A program made the translations under genes and the position numbers. Of a stretch of 64,000 nucleotides of DNA, positions 34,067-42,378 are shown in pieces; position 1 is the first letter of the stretch; the number at the start of each line of letters is the position of its first letter. Under the pieces are notes generated by a model that was not told the origin of the DNA, did not search any database, and saw nothing but the letters and a program-made list of their open reading frames with translations. Source of the DNA: Bacillota bacterium (GTDB taxonomy: Bacteria; Bacillota; Clostridia; Peptostreptococcales; Anaerovoracaceae); NCBI GenBank assembly GCA_017417045.1, contig JAFPZZ010000002.1, positions 1-64,000 on the forward strand. The letters are read 5' to 3'.

Positions 34067-34208
34067 TCTGTCCTCCGTTTCATGTGTTTGGGGTGTTTTC
34101 ATAAATATCAGCGGTATTTTACTATATGGGTCACCCAAAAGCAATAAATGGGAAAATAAAAAACGCTTTTGGATGCTAAGGATCTCTCTATTTTGTAAGA
34201 AAAGGGCA

Positions 34209-34267
34209 TTGACAAATACCCCCGCAGGGTATATCATGCAGTGCAGCAAGATACCCCCAAGGGGTAT
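34209..34267 (+). promoter_or_regulatory. CsoR-type copper promoter with two operators
   Basis: TTGACA (34209-34214), 17 bp, TATCAT (34232-34237). ATACCCCCGCAGGGTAT (34216-34232) fills the spacer, and ATACCCCCAAGGGGTAT (34251-34267) lies just after the start point. Both match the G-tract/C-tract pseudopalindrome bound by CsoR. Occupied sites would block polymerase until Cu(I) releases the repressor. Confidence 0.88.
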
Positions 34268-34299
34268 AGCATGATTTTACAGCTGGTTTGGAGGAACAA

Positions 34300-34608
34300 A
34301 TGGAACAGGGCGTAAAGGACTGCTGCGGCGCGCGCCACAAGGAGCGCTCGGAAGAGGAATACAAGAAGCTGCTCAACAGGCTGAGCCGCATAGAAGGTCA
34401 GATAAGGGGCGTTAGGAACATGGTCGAGAATAACGCTTACTGCACGGATATACTCGTGCAGTCCTCGGCGATATCCGCCGCTATCAACGCCTTCAACCGC
34501 GAGCTGCTCGCGAGCCACATCAGGACCTGCGTGGTGAGCGATATCAGGAACGGCAACGAAGAGGTCATAGACGAACTCGTCGGGACGCTCCAAAAGCTTA
34601 TGAAATAG
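34300..34608 (+). CDS. csoR: CsoR family copper-sensing repressor
   Basis: 102 residues, all-helical DUF156 fold, acts as a dimer/tetramer of DNA-binding repressors. The Cu(I) ligands are Cys48, His73 and Cys77, with the exact 25- and 4-residue spacing of the founding CsoR (Cys36, His61, Cys65). LNRLSRIEGQIRGVRNMV is the conserved DNA-contacting helix. GGAGGAACAA precedes the ATG at 34300; a TTG four codons upstream is less likely. It is followed by copA and preceded by two operators, so the loop is self-contained. An extra CC pair sits near the N terminus. Confidence 0.94.
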   Translation: MEQGVKDCCGARHKERSEEEYKKLLNRLSRIEGQIRGVRNMVENNAYCTDILVQSSAISAAINAFNRELLASHIRTCVVSDIRNGNEEVIDELVGTLQKLMK

Positions 34609-34660
34609 GGCGCGGTAATGCCCGGAATAAATGACAGGATAACGCTGATTAGAGGTCATC

Positions 34661-37234
34661 ATGGAACAATACACAGTAACAGGAATGAGCTGCGCGGCAT
34701 GCAGCGCGCGCGTGGAAAAGGCGGTGAGCGCGGTCCCGGGAGTGGATTCGTGCTCGGTCAGCCTTCTGACAAACTCCATGGGAGTGGAGGGAAGCGCCAG
34801 CCCCGAGGATGTCATCAAAGCCGTGGTCGACGCGGGCTACGGGGCGAGCCTGAAGGGCGCGGACAGCGCTGCCGGCGCGTCGTCTAGGCTGGCCGCGGAC
34901 GAGGCCGCTCTCGAGGATCACGAAACGCCGGTGCTGAAGAAAAGGCTCATAGTGTCTCTCGGCTTCCTCATCGTGCTCATGTACTTCTCGATGGGCCACA
35001 GTATGTGGGGATGGCCGCTGCCCGCCTTCTTTGAGGGCAACCACGTAGCGGTAGGGATCGTCCAGATGCTGCTCGCCGGCATAGTCATGGTCATAAACCA
35101 GAAGTTCTTCATAAGCGGCTTCAAGTCGCTATGGCACAGGGCTCCGAATATGGACACCCTTGTCGCGATGGGCTCGATGGCGTCCTTCGTATGGAGCGTA
35201 TACGCTCTGCTCGCAATGAGCGGGGCGGCCACGTCCGGCGATCACGAGGGCGTGATGAGCTATATGCACGAGTTCTACTTCGAATCCGCCGCGATGATAC
35301 TCACGCTCATCACCGTGGGCAAGATGCTCGAGGCGCGCTCAAAGGGCCGCACCACGGATGCCTTAAAAAGCCTCATGAAGCTCGCCCCCAAGACGGCGAC
35401 CGTCATAAGGAATGGGATCGAACAGGAGATCCCCGTTGAACAGCTCAAAAAAGGCGAGATCTTCGCCGTGCGCCCCGGGGAGAGCATCCCCGTCGACGGT
35501 ATAGTCGTAGAGGGCAGCACCGCGGTGAACGAGGCCTCCCTTACCGGAGAGAGCATCCCCGTCGACAAGGCCGAGGGCGACCTCGTCTCAGCCGCCACCG
35601 TCAATCAGTCGGGATATATCAAATGCGAGGCGACCAGGGTGGGCGAGGACACGACCCTGTCGCAGATAATAAAGATGGTCAGCGACGCCGCTGCCACCAA
35701 GGCTCCAATAGCTAAGATCGCGGACAAGGTCTCCGGGATATTCGTCCCCGTCGTGATCAGCATAGCAGCCGCCGTGACCCTCATCTGGCTCATTGCCGGA
35801 CAGGAATTCGGCTTCGCGCTGGCTAGGGGCATCTCCGTGCTCGTCATATCCTGCCCCTGCGCGCTCGGGCTCGCGACACCGGTCGCCATCATGGTCGGCA
35901 ACGGCATGGGAGCGAAGAACGGAATACTTTTCAAGACCTCGGCTTCCCTCGAGGAGACGGGCCGCGTACAGATCGTCGCTCTCGACAAGACCGGGACCAT
36001 TACGAGCGGAGAGCCCAAGGTCACAGACATCCTCCCGGCGGAGGGCTTTGACGAGGCAGCGCTGCTGTCGCTTGCCGCCGCGCTCGAGCAGAGATCCGAG
36101 CATCCGCTCGCCAAGGCTGTGATGCTTGAGGCCGAGAGGAGAGGCATACAGGCCGCCGAAGTGAGCGGTTTCAAGGCCCTTCCGGGCAACGGACTTTCGG
36201 CCACGCTGGGAGACACCGAGCTTAAGGGAGGCAGCCTCAGGTATATAAGCGGGCTGACTCAGGTCTCCAGGGATCTCCTAAATGACGCTGACGCCTTGTC
36301 CGAGCAGGGCAAGACTCCGCTGCTATTTATGCAGGGCGGAAGGCTCGCCGGAATTATAGCGGTGGCCGACGTCATCAAGCCCGAGAGCCCGCAGGCCGTA
36401 AAGGAGCTTCAGGACATGGGTATCAAGGTCGTCATGCTCACGGGCGACAACGAACGCACCGCAAAGGCCATAGGAGCTCAGGCAGGGGTGGACGCAGTGA
36501 TCGCCGGAGTGCTCCCAGACGGTAAGGAAGAGGTCATAAGAAAGCTCATGGAGCAGGGCAAGGTCGCGATGGTCGGAGACGGCATAAACGACGCACCAGC
36601 GCTCACGAGGGCGGATATAGGCATAGCTATAGGCGCGGGAGCCGACGTGGCGATAGACGCCGCGGACGTGGTGCTCATGAAGAGCCTGCTCTCCGACGTG
36701 CCCGCCGCCGTTAGGCTCAGCAGGGCTACCCTCAGGAACATCCATCAGAATCTGTTCTGGGCCTTCTTCTACAACATGCTCGGCATACCCGTCGCGGCAG
36801 GTGCTCTGATCCCGGCCTTCGGGATCAAGCTGAACCCTATGTTCGGCGCCGCGGCGATGAGCCTTTCGAGCTTCTTCGTGGTCTCCAATGCGCTCAGGCT
36901 GAATCTCTTCGATCTGAGGAATGCGTCAAAGGATAAAAAGATAAAGAACGCGCTCGCTGAGCTCGATCTCACGGGCATACAAAAGGATATCGACGACAGG
37001 GAGGAAAAAATGTCAGATCTTAAGACCGTAACTCTTCACATCAACGGAATGATGTGCCATCACTGCGAGATGACCGTAAAGAAGGCCCTCGAGGCTGTTC
37101 CCGGCGTGGCCGAGGCCGCTCCGGACTTCGAGAAGAACATCGCCGTAGTCAAGCTCAGCGCCGACGTGGACGAGGCCCTTCTGAAGAAGGCCGTGGAGGA
37201 CAAGGACTACGAGTACATCTCCTGCGAAGCCTAG
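34661..37234 (+). CDS. copA: Copper-exporting P-type ATPase with a fused C-terminal CopZ-like domain
   Basis: P1B-type ATPase of 857 residues exporting Cu(I). The order is: N-terminal metal domain with GMSCAACSARVEKAV (residues 8-22), eight membrane helices, TGESIPV actuator region, the transmembrane CPCALGLATP (Cys398), phosphorylation motif DKTGT (Asp442), a HP motif (SEHPLAKA), and GDGINDAPAL. After the last helices a linker leads to a second metal domain (residues 784-857) with GMMCHHCEMTVKKAL. A complete ribosome site and ATG precede that domain in frame (37010). Regulated by the CsoR operators upstream. Confidence 0.96.
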   Translation: MEQYTVTGMSCAACSARVEKAVSAVPGVDSCSVSLLTNSMGVEGSASPEDVIKAVVDAGYGASLKGADSAAGASSRLAADEAALEDHETPVLKKRLIVSLGFLIVLMYFSMGHSMWGWPLPAFFEGNHVAVGIVQMLLAGIVMVINQKFFISGFKSLWHRAPNMDTLVAMGSMASFVWSVYALLAMSGAATSGDHEGVMSYMHEFYFESAAMILTLITVGKMLEARSKGRTTDALKSLMKLAPKTATVIRNGIEQEIPVEQLKKGEIFAVRPGESIPVDGIVVEGSTAVNEASLTGESIPVDKAEGDLVSAATVNQSGYIKCEATRVGEDTTLSQIIKMVSDAAATKAPIAKIADKVSGIFVPVVISIAAAVTLIWLIAGQEFGFALARGISVLVISCPCALGLATPVAIMVGNGMGAKNGILFKTSASLEETGRVQIVALDKTGTITSGEPKVTDILPAEGFDEAALLSLAAALEQRSEHPLAKAVMLEAERRGIQAAEVSGFKALPGNGLSATLGDTELKGGSLRYISGLTQVSRDLLNDADALSEQGKTPLLFMQGGRLAGIIAVADVIKPESPQAVKELQDMGIKVVMLTGDNERTAKAIGAQAGVDAVIAGVLPDGKEEVIRKLMEQGKVAMVGDGINDAPALTRADIGIAIGAGADVAIDAADVVLMKSLLSDVPAAVRLSRATLRNIHQNLFWAFFYNMLGIPVAAGALIPAFGIKLNPMFGAAAMSLSSFFVVSNALRLNLFDLRNASKDKKIKNALAELDLTGIQKDIDDREEKMSDLKTVTLHINGMMCHHCEMTVKKALEAVPGVAEAAPDFEKNIAVVKLSADVDEALLKKAVEDKDYEYISCEA
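36998..37012 (+). promoter_or_regulatory. Internal ribosome binding site and start in copA
   Basis: AGGGAGG, five A residues, then ATG at 37010, in frame with copA. Translation from here would give a free 74-residue CopZ-like copper chaperone (begins MSDLKTVTLHING). The arrangement looks like a former separate copZ whose upstream stop was lost. Confidence 0.7.
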
Positions 37235-37269
37235 CTAAGACCGCATAGACTAATGCGGATTACGAACGG

Positions 37270-37293
37270 AAAAGACCCTTCGGGGTCTTTTTT
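37270..37293 (+). terminator. Terminator after copA
   Basis: AAAAGACCC-TTCG-GGGTCTTTT followed by TT. A stable UUCG tetraloop. Confidence 0.95.
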
Positions 37294-37422
37294 CTTGTTA
37301 ATGATCACGGAAAATGATAGTATTTTTAATGGTAATAAACACATCACGGTCGCAGCCGCATCTCCGCCTCTGATAGCTCTCGCAGGGACAGTACTCGCGG
37401 CAGATAGACAGGAGTATTAGAA

Positions 37423-38856
37423 ATGGATGTATACGTAAAGGATCTTTCGGCGCTCGTAGACGGCCGCGCTGATGAGTTTTTGGACATTTCAGATAAGATA
37501 TGGGGCTTCGCGGAGTCTAAGTTCCAGGAGTTCAGATCGTTCGAGCTTCAGGCTTCGTATATGGAGAAGCTGGGCTTTAAGGTGACCCGCGGTATAGGAG
37601 GAGAGGACACCGCCTTCGTTGCCGAATTCGGGCAGGGAAAGCCTGTCATAGGCTTGCTGGGCGAATACGACGGGCTTGAGAACCTCTCGCAGGAGGCTGA
37701 TCTTCCGGAAAAGAAGCCGGTCGAAGCGGGAGCCGTAGGCCACGGCTGCGGGCACAACATGCTGGGCACCGCCTGCCTCGCGGCTGCGGTGGCGGTCAAG
37801 GAATACCTCGAGTCAAACGAGCTTCAGGGCACGGTGAGATATTACGGCTGTCCCGCTGAAGAGAACGCCGGAGGCAAGGCCTATCTAGTCAGAGAGGGCT
37901 GCTTCGACGACGTCGACGCCTGTATAACCTGGCATCCGGGCTGGCTGACCTACGTCACCAGGCACGACATGCTCGCAAATTTCAGGATATTCTATACCTT
38001 CCACGGGCTTTCTTCGCACGCGGCGGGAGCCCCGCATCTCGGACGCTCCGCTCTTGACGCTGTGGAGCTCATGGACGTCGGAGTCAATTACATGCGCGAG
38101 CACATGATAGACGAAGCGAGGATACATTACGCGATAACCGATACCGGCGGCACCGCTCCCAACGTGGTGCAGAGCCAGGCTCAGGTCCTCTACGCCATAA
38201 GGGCGCCCAAGGTCACGCAGGTAAAGGATCTCGCTGACAGGGTGAACGACTGCGCCAGGGGCGCTGCGCTCATGACCGGTACCACCGTGGATATCAGGCA
38301 GGTCGCGGCTTACTCGGACCTCATCCATAACGAGACGCTCAACCTCCTCGTCGAAAAGCACATGAAGGAGATCTATCCTCTCGACTATACCGAGGAGGAC
38401 TATGAGTACGCGAAGAAGTTCACGGCCGTGATATCCGACATGGACAGAAAGGGCCTCGTAAGGCTCACCGAATATGTGGCAGGCAGGGGAAAGGCCGAGC
38501 AGTTCATAGAGGAGAATCCTATCATCAACATGGTCGTGTCCGGCAAGCCCCCGATGGGCGCGGGCTCAACGGACGTCGGCGACGTGAGCTGGGTAGTGCC
38601 GACATGCCAGTTCAACTGCAATACCTGGGCTCCGGGCACTCCGGCCCACGCGTGGCAGGTCGTCGCGCAGGGCAAGGGCCCGGTCGGCCACAAGGCGACC
38701 ATAGCCGCGGCGAAGATAATGGCCGCGTCCGTCTGGGATCTCTTTCTGCACCCCGAGGTGGTCGACGAGGCAAAGGCCGAGCACAGGGAGATGCTCGGCG
38801 GAGAGAAGTACCCGGATCCGCTCCCGGCGGATGCCAAGCCGGGAATCTGGGATTAG
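37423..38856 (+). CDS. M20 amidohydrolase, AbgB-like (p-aminobenzoyl-glutamate hydrolase subunit B type)
   Basis: 477 residues. GLLGEYDGL near residue 79, AVGHGCGHNMLG near 106 with the metal-binding GHGCGHN, YYGCPAEENAGGK near 147, LSSHAAGAPHLGRSALDA near 195, and APNVVQSQAQVLYAIRAP near 245 are all typical of AbgB, which with AbgA cleaves p-aminobenzoyl-glutamate; many relatives act on other N-acyl amino acids or peptides. No AbgA partner is next to it. CAGGAG lies before the ATG. Function inferred from the family. Confidence 0.88.
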   Translation: MDVYVKDLSALVDGRADEFLDISDKIWGFAESKFQEFRSFELQASYMEKLGFKVTRGIGGEDTAFVAEFGQGKPVIGLLGEYDGLENLSQEADLPEKKPVEAGAVGHGCGHNMLGTACLAAAVAVKEYLESNELQGTVRYYGCPAEENAGGKAYLVREGCFDDVDACITWHPGWLTYVTRHDMLANFRIFYTFHGLSSHAAGAPHLGRSALDAVELMDVGVNYMREHMIDEARIHYAITDTGGTAPNVVQSQAQVLYAIRAPKVTQVKDLADRVNDCARGAALMTGTTVDIRQVAAYSDLIHNETLNLLVEKHMKEIYPLDYTEEDYEYAKKFTAVISDMDRKGLVRLTEYVAGRGKAEQFIEENPIINMVVSGKPPMGAGSTDVGDVSWVVPTCQFNCNTWAPGTPAHAWQVVAQGKGPVGHKATIAAAKIMAASVWDLFLHPEVVDEAKAEHREMLGGEKYPDPLPADAKPGIWD

Positions 38857-38877
38857 ATTCCGTTTTGAAGCGATAAC

Positions 38878-38908
38878 AAAGGCGGCTCCGCATGCGCGGG
38901 GCCGCTTT
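38878..38908. terminator. Terminator after the AbgB-like gene
   Basis: AAAGGCGGCTCCGC-ATGC-GCGGGGCCGCTTT, symmetric, between convergent genes. 38909-39016 shows nothing else. Confidence 0.7.
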
Positions 38909-39016
38909 CACGTTGCGTCGATGATAGTTGTATCAATGATAAATGTTCTCGGTCAGGGCCGGGACTCACGGTGGGCTATAATGCTCCGAAGCCACGGTCC
39001 TTATGTGTTTGCGGAG

Positions 39017-40456
39017 CTACAGCTCCTCCGCTATGAGCCCGAGCTGCTCCGAGAAGAGGGCTGAGAGGCTCTGAGGCGTGTCTTTGGAGGCGTCGTAGAC
39101 CACTTTCCCGGCGAGTATCGTTTTGGACGCCCTGAGGGCCGTGAAGGCCTCGGCGGTCTTGGCCGCGAGCGGATCTTCGTCGAATACAGCGAAGTCCGCG
39201 GCCATTCCTTCCGCCAGCCTGCCCGTGAAGCCGCTTATCCCGGCTATCCTCGCGTTGTCCTCGCTGAGAGCTACGACGGCGTCAAGGCCGCTGGTCTTGA
39301 GCTGGCCAGGATGGAGCAGGCTGTCCTCGCTCACCCTGCCCGTGAATATCATACCGCGCTCTCCCATGGTGAGGGGCTGGTCGTGCAGCACGGAAAAGCT
39401 CAGCCTGGGGTAGGAGTCGGAGAGATTGCCGAGGATATCGATGGCTATGAGAGCGCTCTGCCTGTCCAGGGCGTTCACGCGCACGCTGTAACCCTTGTCG
39501 GCGAGCTCCGAGCACAGCTCCTTGACGTAGCCGACGTCCATGCAGGAGAAACTCTCCTTGTCGGAGGACAGATCTATCGTTATATTGTCATAATTTATTT
39601 TATCGTCAAGCTCAGTGCAGGATGTCCTGTTCTGCGAAAGCATGTACAGCACGCTGTTTCTCGGAAGCGCCCGGCTCAGCCTCATGGAGCCGTAGTAGCG
39701 CTGAAGGATCATATCTGCTCCGTAGCATTCGGTGAGTATCTGCCTGTATATCTTGTCGAAGAAGAAGCTCTCGGAGTTCCCGAGCAGGGAGGTGTAGCCC
39801 CTCGACGCGTAGTCGCACGCGGTATAGAAGAGCTTCTTGGAGACCGAGTCGTAGTCTATCGAGAAGACCGTATCGAGCGCGAACTCGGGGGATACGCTGA
39901 AAACTCGGTACTCCTCGGCTCTCTTTCTGACCATCTCGGCCGCGGCGCTGTTCAGCAGCACGTTCATGCCGTCTTCTGCGATCACGCAGACCGGGATCTC
40001 GCCGCTCACCTCGTCGAGCGCCTTTACGAAGGCGCTCTTTTCCTCTCCCTCGGCGGGAACGCTGTTTTTGAACACCTCTATAGGGCAGTCCGAGGCGAGG
40101 CAGTACTCGGCGGCGGGATTTGAGGCGAGCCATGCCATGACCTCGCTGCAAATGCGGCTCTCGGAGGCTCCCTCGCTGAGCCTGAAATAAGCTCCCTCAA
40201 GAACCTTTTCCGCCGGATCCGCGTAGGGATCCGTAAAGCCCGCGGTAAGGTACCCGTCCAGCTCCACGACCTCCGTGTCGGGGCCTATCATGGATTCGGC
40301 TTCGAGCGAGGTCCCGATATAAGTGATCAGGCCGTTGCTCACGGCTATGGCGTCGCAGCCTTCGAGCTCGGCGTCGGGGGTGACTATGTTCCTGCAGATG
40401 AAGAGCGCGTCGGCATACTTGTTTCTCTTGAATATACTGAATAATCCTAAGGGCAT
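39017..40456 (-). CDS. Degenerate amidohydrolase-superfamily protein
   Basis: 479 residues. The N-terminal small beta-sandwich (ADALFICRNIVTPDAEL.. then AVSNGLITYIG) and the C-terminal GFTGRLAEGMAADFAVFDEDPL are those of metal-dependent amidohydrolases. The metal motif normally following the first domain (GFIDxHxH) is GFTDPYADP, so both histidines are gone, and no convincing replacement HxH is seen. The central barrel is poorly conserved. It is probably catalytically dead or uses other chemistry. AGGAG precedes the ATG. It is divergent from a normal amidohydrolase at 40587. Confidence 0.72.
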   Translation of the reverse strand: MPLGLFSIFKRNKYADALFICRNIVTPDAELEGCDAIAVSNGLITYIGTSLEAESMIGPDTEVVELDGYLTAGFTDPYADPAEKVLEGAYFRLSEGASESRICSEVMAWLASNPAAEYCLASDCPIEVFKNSVPAEGEEKSAFVKALDEVSGEIPVCVIAEDGMNVLLNSAAAEMVRKRAEEYRVFSVSPEFALDTVFSIDYDSVSKKLFYTACDYASRGYTSLLGNSESFFFDKIYRQILTECYGADMILQRYYGSMRLSRALPRNSVLYMLSQNRTSCTELDDKINYDNITIDLSSDKESFSCMDVGYVKELCSELADKGYSVRVNALDRQSALIAIDILGNLSDSYPRLSFSVLHDQPLTMGERGMIFTGRVSEDSLLHPGQLKTSGLDAVVALSEDNARIAGISGFTGRLAEGMAADFAVFDEDPLAAKTAEAFTALRASKTILAGKVVYDASKDTPQSLSALFSEQLGLIAEEL

Positions 40457-40548
40457 TGATGGCTCCTGTCTTTAAAGCTGAATAAAGGCTTCGGCCCGCT
40501 GGCGCGGCGCCCGCGGGTCCATATCAATTATCCAATGCGCCTCCGCAA

Positions 40549-40577
40549 TTGTCAATAAACCGGCCCTGTGTTATACT
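40549..40577 (+). promoter_or_regulatory. Promoter abutting the deaminase gene (leaderless candidate)
   Basis: TTGTCA (40549-40554), 17 bp, TATACT (40572-40577), then nine bases (TTTGCCACT) to the ATG at 40587. No Shine-Dalgarno sequence is present. Confidence 0.75.
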
Positions 40578-40586
40578 TTTGCCACT

Positions 40587-41975
40587 ATGAAAAAGATATT
40601 TAAAAACTGCAGCCTTCTGCTGCGCAAAGGAAAATGGGACTATGAGGTCCTGGATAAGGCTTGCCTGGGCATAGACGGCGACACCATATGCTTCGTGGGA
40701 AAGGAGTCAGACGTTTTCGAACGCTGCGAGATATGCAGCGGAGATACTGACGAAGCGAAGTGTCCCGCCTCCTATGACGAGATCATAGACGCAGAGGGAG
40801 CGCTGCTCATGCCGGGACTCGTAAACGCGCACGGCCACGCAGCGATGACTCTGCTCCGCTGCGTAGGAGGAGGACTTCCTCTCCAGAGATGGCTGAATGA
40901 TGCCATATTCCCCGTCGAGGCTGTCCTGACGGGCGAGGACGTCGCCGCGGGCACGTCTCTCGCAATACTTGAGATGCTCGCCGGTGGAACGACCTGCTTC
41001 TCTGAGATGTACGACTTCCCCTGGGAGGACGGAGAGGCTATTAAGAAGTCCGGTATGAAGGCCAACCTTTCCAAGGTGGGTCTGTGCTTCGATCCAGAGA
41101 TCGATCTGAACGAGTGGCCGAGGGTGCGGGAGTGCATCGAACACATCGACGGCTTCGAAGATCCGAGGGACAGGGTCAGATCTGAATTCTGCTTCCACTC
41201 CGAGTACCTCACGACAGCTCCCTTCGTCAAGCGCATGGCGGAGGAGATCAAAAAGCGCCCGGAAAAGAATCTGAACGTCCACATATCCGAGACCGCGCTC
41301 GAGCACGAGGAGTGCATAGGCAGGCACGGACTCACCCCGATCGAATACTTCGACAGCTTCGGCCTGCTCAGCCCTCGCTTCACCGCGGCCCACTGCGTAT
41401 GGGTCTCCGACGGCGATCTGGAGCTGATGAAGGAGAAGGGCGCCACGCTCGTGCACAATCCGAGCAGCAACATGAAGCTTGGAAGCGGCTTCGCTCCCAT
41501 AGCGCAGGCCCTGGAGATGGGAGTCAACGTCGCGATCGGCACCGACGGCACCGCGAGCAACGACGATCTAGACATGTTCGAGGAGATGAGGCTCGCCGCG
41601 CTCATACACAAGGGCGAGGAGAACGAACCTACGCTGCTCAGCGCGGGCCAGATACTCGACATGGCCACGGTGAACGGCGCGAGAGCCCTCGGAAGGCCGG
41701 ACAGCGGAGAGCTGGCTGCCGGCAAGAAGGCGGATATAATAGCCCTCAGCCTGGACGCCCCGCATATGCAGGGTCCCTGGAGCAGCGGAAGCAGCCCGCT
41801 TCCGATAGAAGCCATAGTCTACGCCGCGCATGCCTCGGACGTCGTCATGACCATGGTAGACGGTGAGATCCTCTACGATCACGGCCGCTATCTCACGATG
41901 GACAAGGACTCCGTATACAGGGGATTCGCCGAGGCGCTGAGAAGGATAGAAGAAAGGCTCAGGGAAAAAGCGTGA
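40587..41975 (+). CDS. mtaD: Amidohydrolase, 5'-methylthioadenosine/S-adenosylhomocysteine deaminase-like
   Basis: 462 residues, zinc TIM-barrel deaminase. NAHGHAAMTLLR near residue 82 holds the HxH pair, FHSEYLT and HISETALEHEE supply later ligands, AAHCVWVSDGDLELM the third histidine, and GTDGTASNDDLDMFEEMRLAALIHKG the catalytic aspartate; this last block is diagnostic of the MTA/SAH deaminase group, which also includes guanine and triazine hydrolases. It probably deaminates an adenosine-type nucleoside in methyl-cycle salvage. It has no ribosome site and its promoter ends nine bases upstream. Confidence 0.85.
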   Translation: MKKIFKNCSLLLRKGKWDYEVLDKACLGIDGDTICFVGKESDVFERCEICSGDTDEAKCPASYDEIIDAEGALLMPGLVNAHGHAAMTLLRCVGGGLPLQRWLNDAIFPVEAVLTGEDVAAGTSLAILEMLAGGTTCFSEMYDFPWEDGEAIKKSGMKANLSKVGLCFDPEIDLNEWPRVRECIEHIDGFEDPRDRVRSEFCFHSEYLTTAPFVKRMAEEIKKRPEKNLNVHISETALEHEECIGRHGLTPIEYFDSFGLLSPRFTAAHCVWVSDGDLELMKEKGATLVHNPSSNMKLGSGFAPIAQALEMGVNVAIGTDGTASNDDLDMFEEMRLAALIHKGEENEPTLLSAGQILDMATVNGARALGRPDSGELAAGKKADIIALSLDAPHMQGPWSSGSSPLPIEAIVYAAHASDVVMTMVDGEILYDHGRYLTMDKDSVYRGFAEALRRIEERLREKA

Positions 41976-42008
41976 GGCATGGCCTGCGCAGCATCTGAGA
42001 AGTTTGCG

Positions 42009-42048
42009 GAACTTTGTCAAGTACATCAGCTTGACAAAGTTCTTTTTT
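42009..42048 (+). terminator. Terminator after mtaD-like gene, sharing the next promoter's -35 box
   Basis: GAACTTTGTCAAG and CTTGACAAAGTTC form a perfect 13-bp stem around TACATCA, followed by TTTTTT. The 3' arm contains TTGACA, the -35 box of the ylxM promoter. Confidence 0.93.
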
Positions 42049-42059
42049 GCTGTTATAGT
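42031..42059 (+). promoter_or_regulatory. Promoter of ylxM-ffh (leaderless candidate)
   Basis: TTGACA (42031-42036), 17 bp, TATAGT (42054-42059), then nine bases (ACTGCAGTC) to the ylxM ATG. The -35 box lies in the preceding terminator stem. Confidence 0.82.
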
Positions 42060-42068
42060 ACTGCAGTC

Positions 42069-42356
42069 ATGAGGAACGAGAGCATAGAAGAACTTCAGGA
42101 AATGAGCCTTCTAAACGACTTTTACGGAAGGCTGCTCACCGACAGGCAGAGGGAATTCGTTGAGCTCTACTATAACGAGAACCTCACGCTCGCGGAGATA
42201 GGGGATAACTACGGTATCTCCAGGCAGGCCGTGTCGGACTCCCTGAAGAAGGCGGCTCAGGCCCTGCGCGACTACGAGAAGAAGCTCGGATTGCTCTCTG
42301 AGTTCAGGGCTTTGGAAGCGGCGGACGCGTCCGCCGACGAGAAAGAGCGCTCCTGA
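42069..42356 (+). CDS. ylxM: YlxM family helix-turn-helix protein (SRP-associated)
   Basis: 95 residues. LLTDRQREFVELYYNENLTLAEIGDNYGISRQAVSDSLKKA is a sigma-70 region-4-like helix-turn-helix (residues about 18-58). YlxM is encoded before ffh across Firmicutes and is thought to assist or regulate the signal recognition particle. No Shine-Dalgarno sequence precedes the ATG. It is followed 22 bp later by ffh. Confidence 0.92.
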   Translation: MRNESIEELQEMSLLNDFYGRLLTDRQREFVELYYNENLTLAEIGDNYGISRQAVSDSLKKAAQALRDYEKKLGLLSEFRALEAADASADEKERS

Positions 42357-42378
42357 TATCACCTGCGAGGAATATGCG

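Noticed and set aside
38916..39016. TATAAT-like box near 38977
   Set aside because: It points into a convergent gap with no gene downstream on that strand and has no -35 partner.
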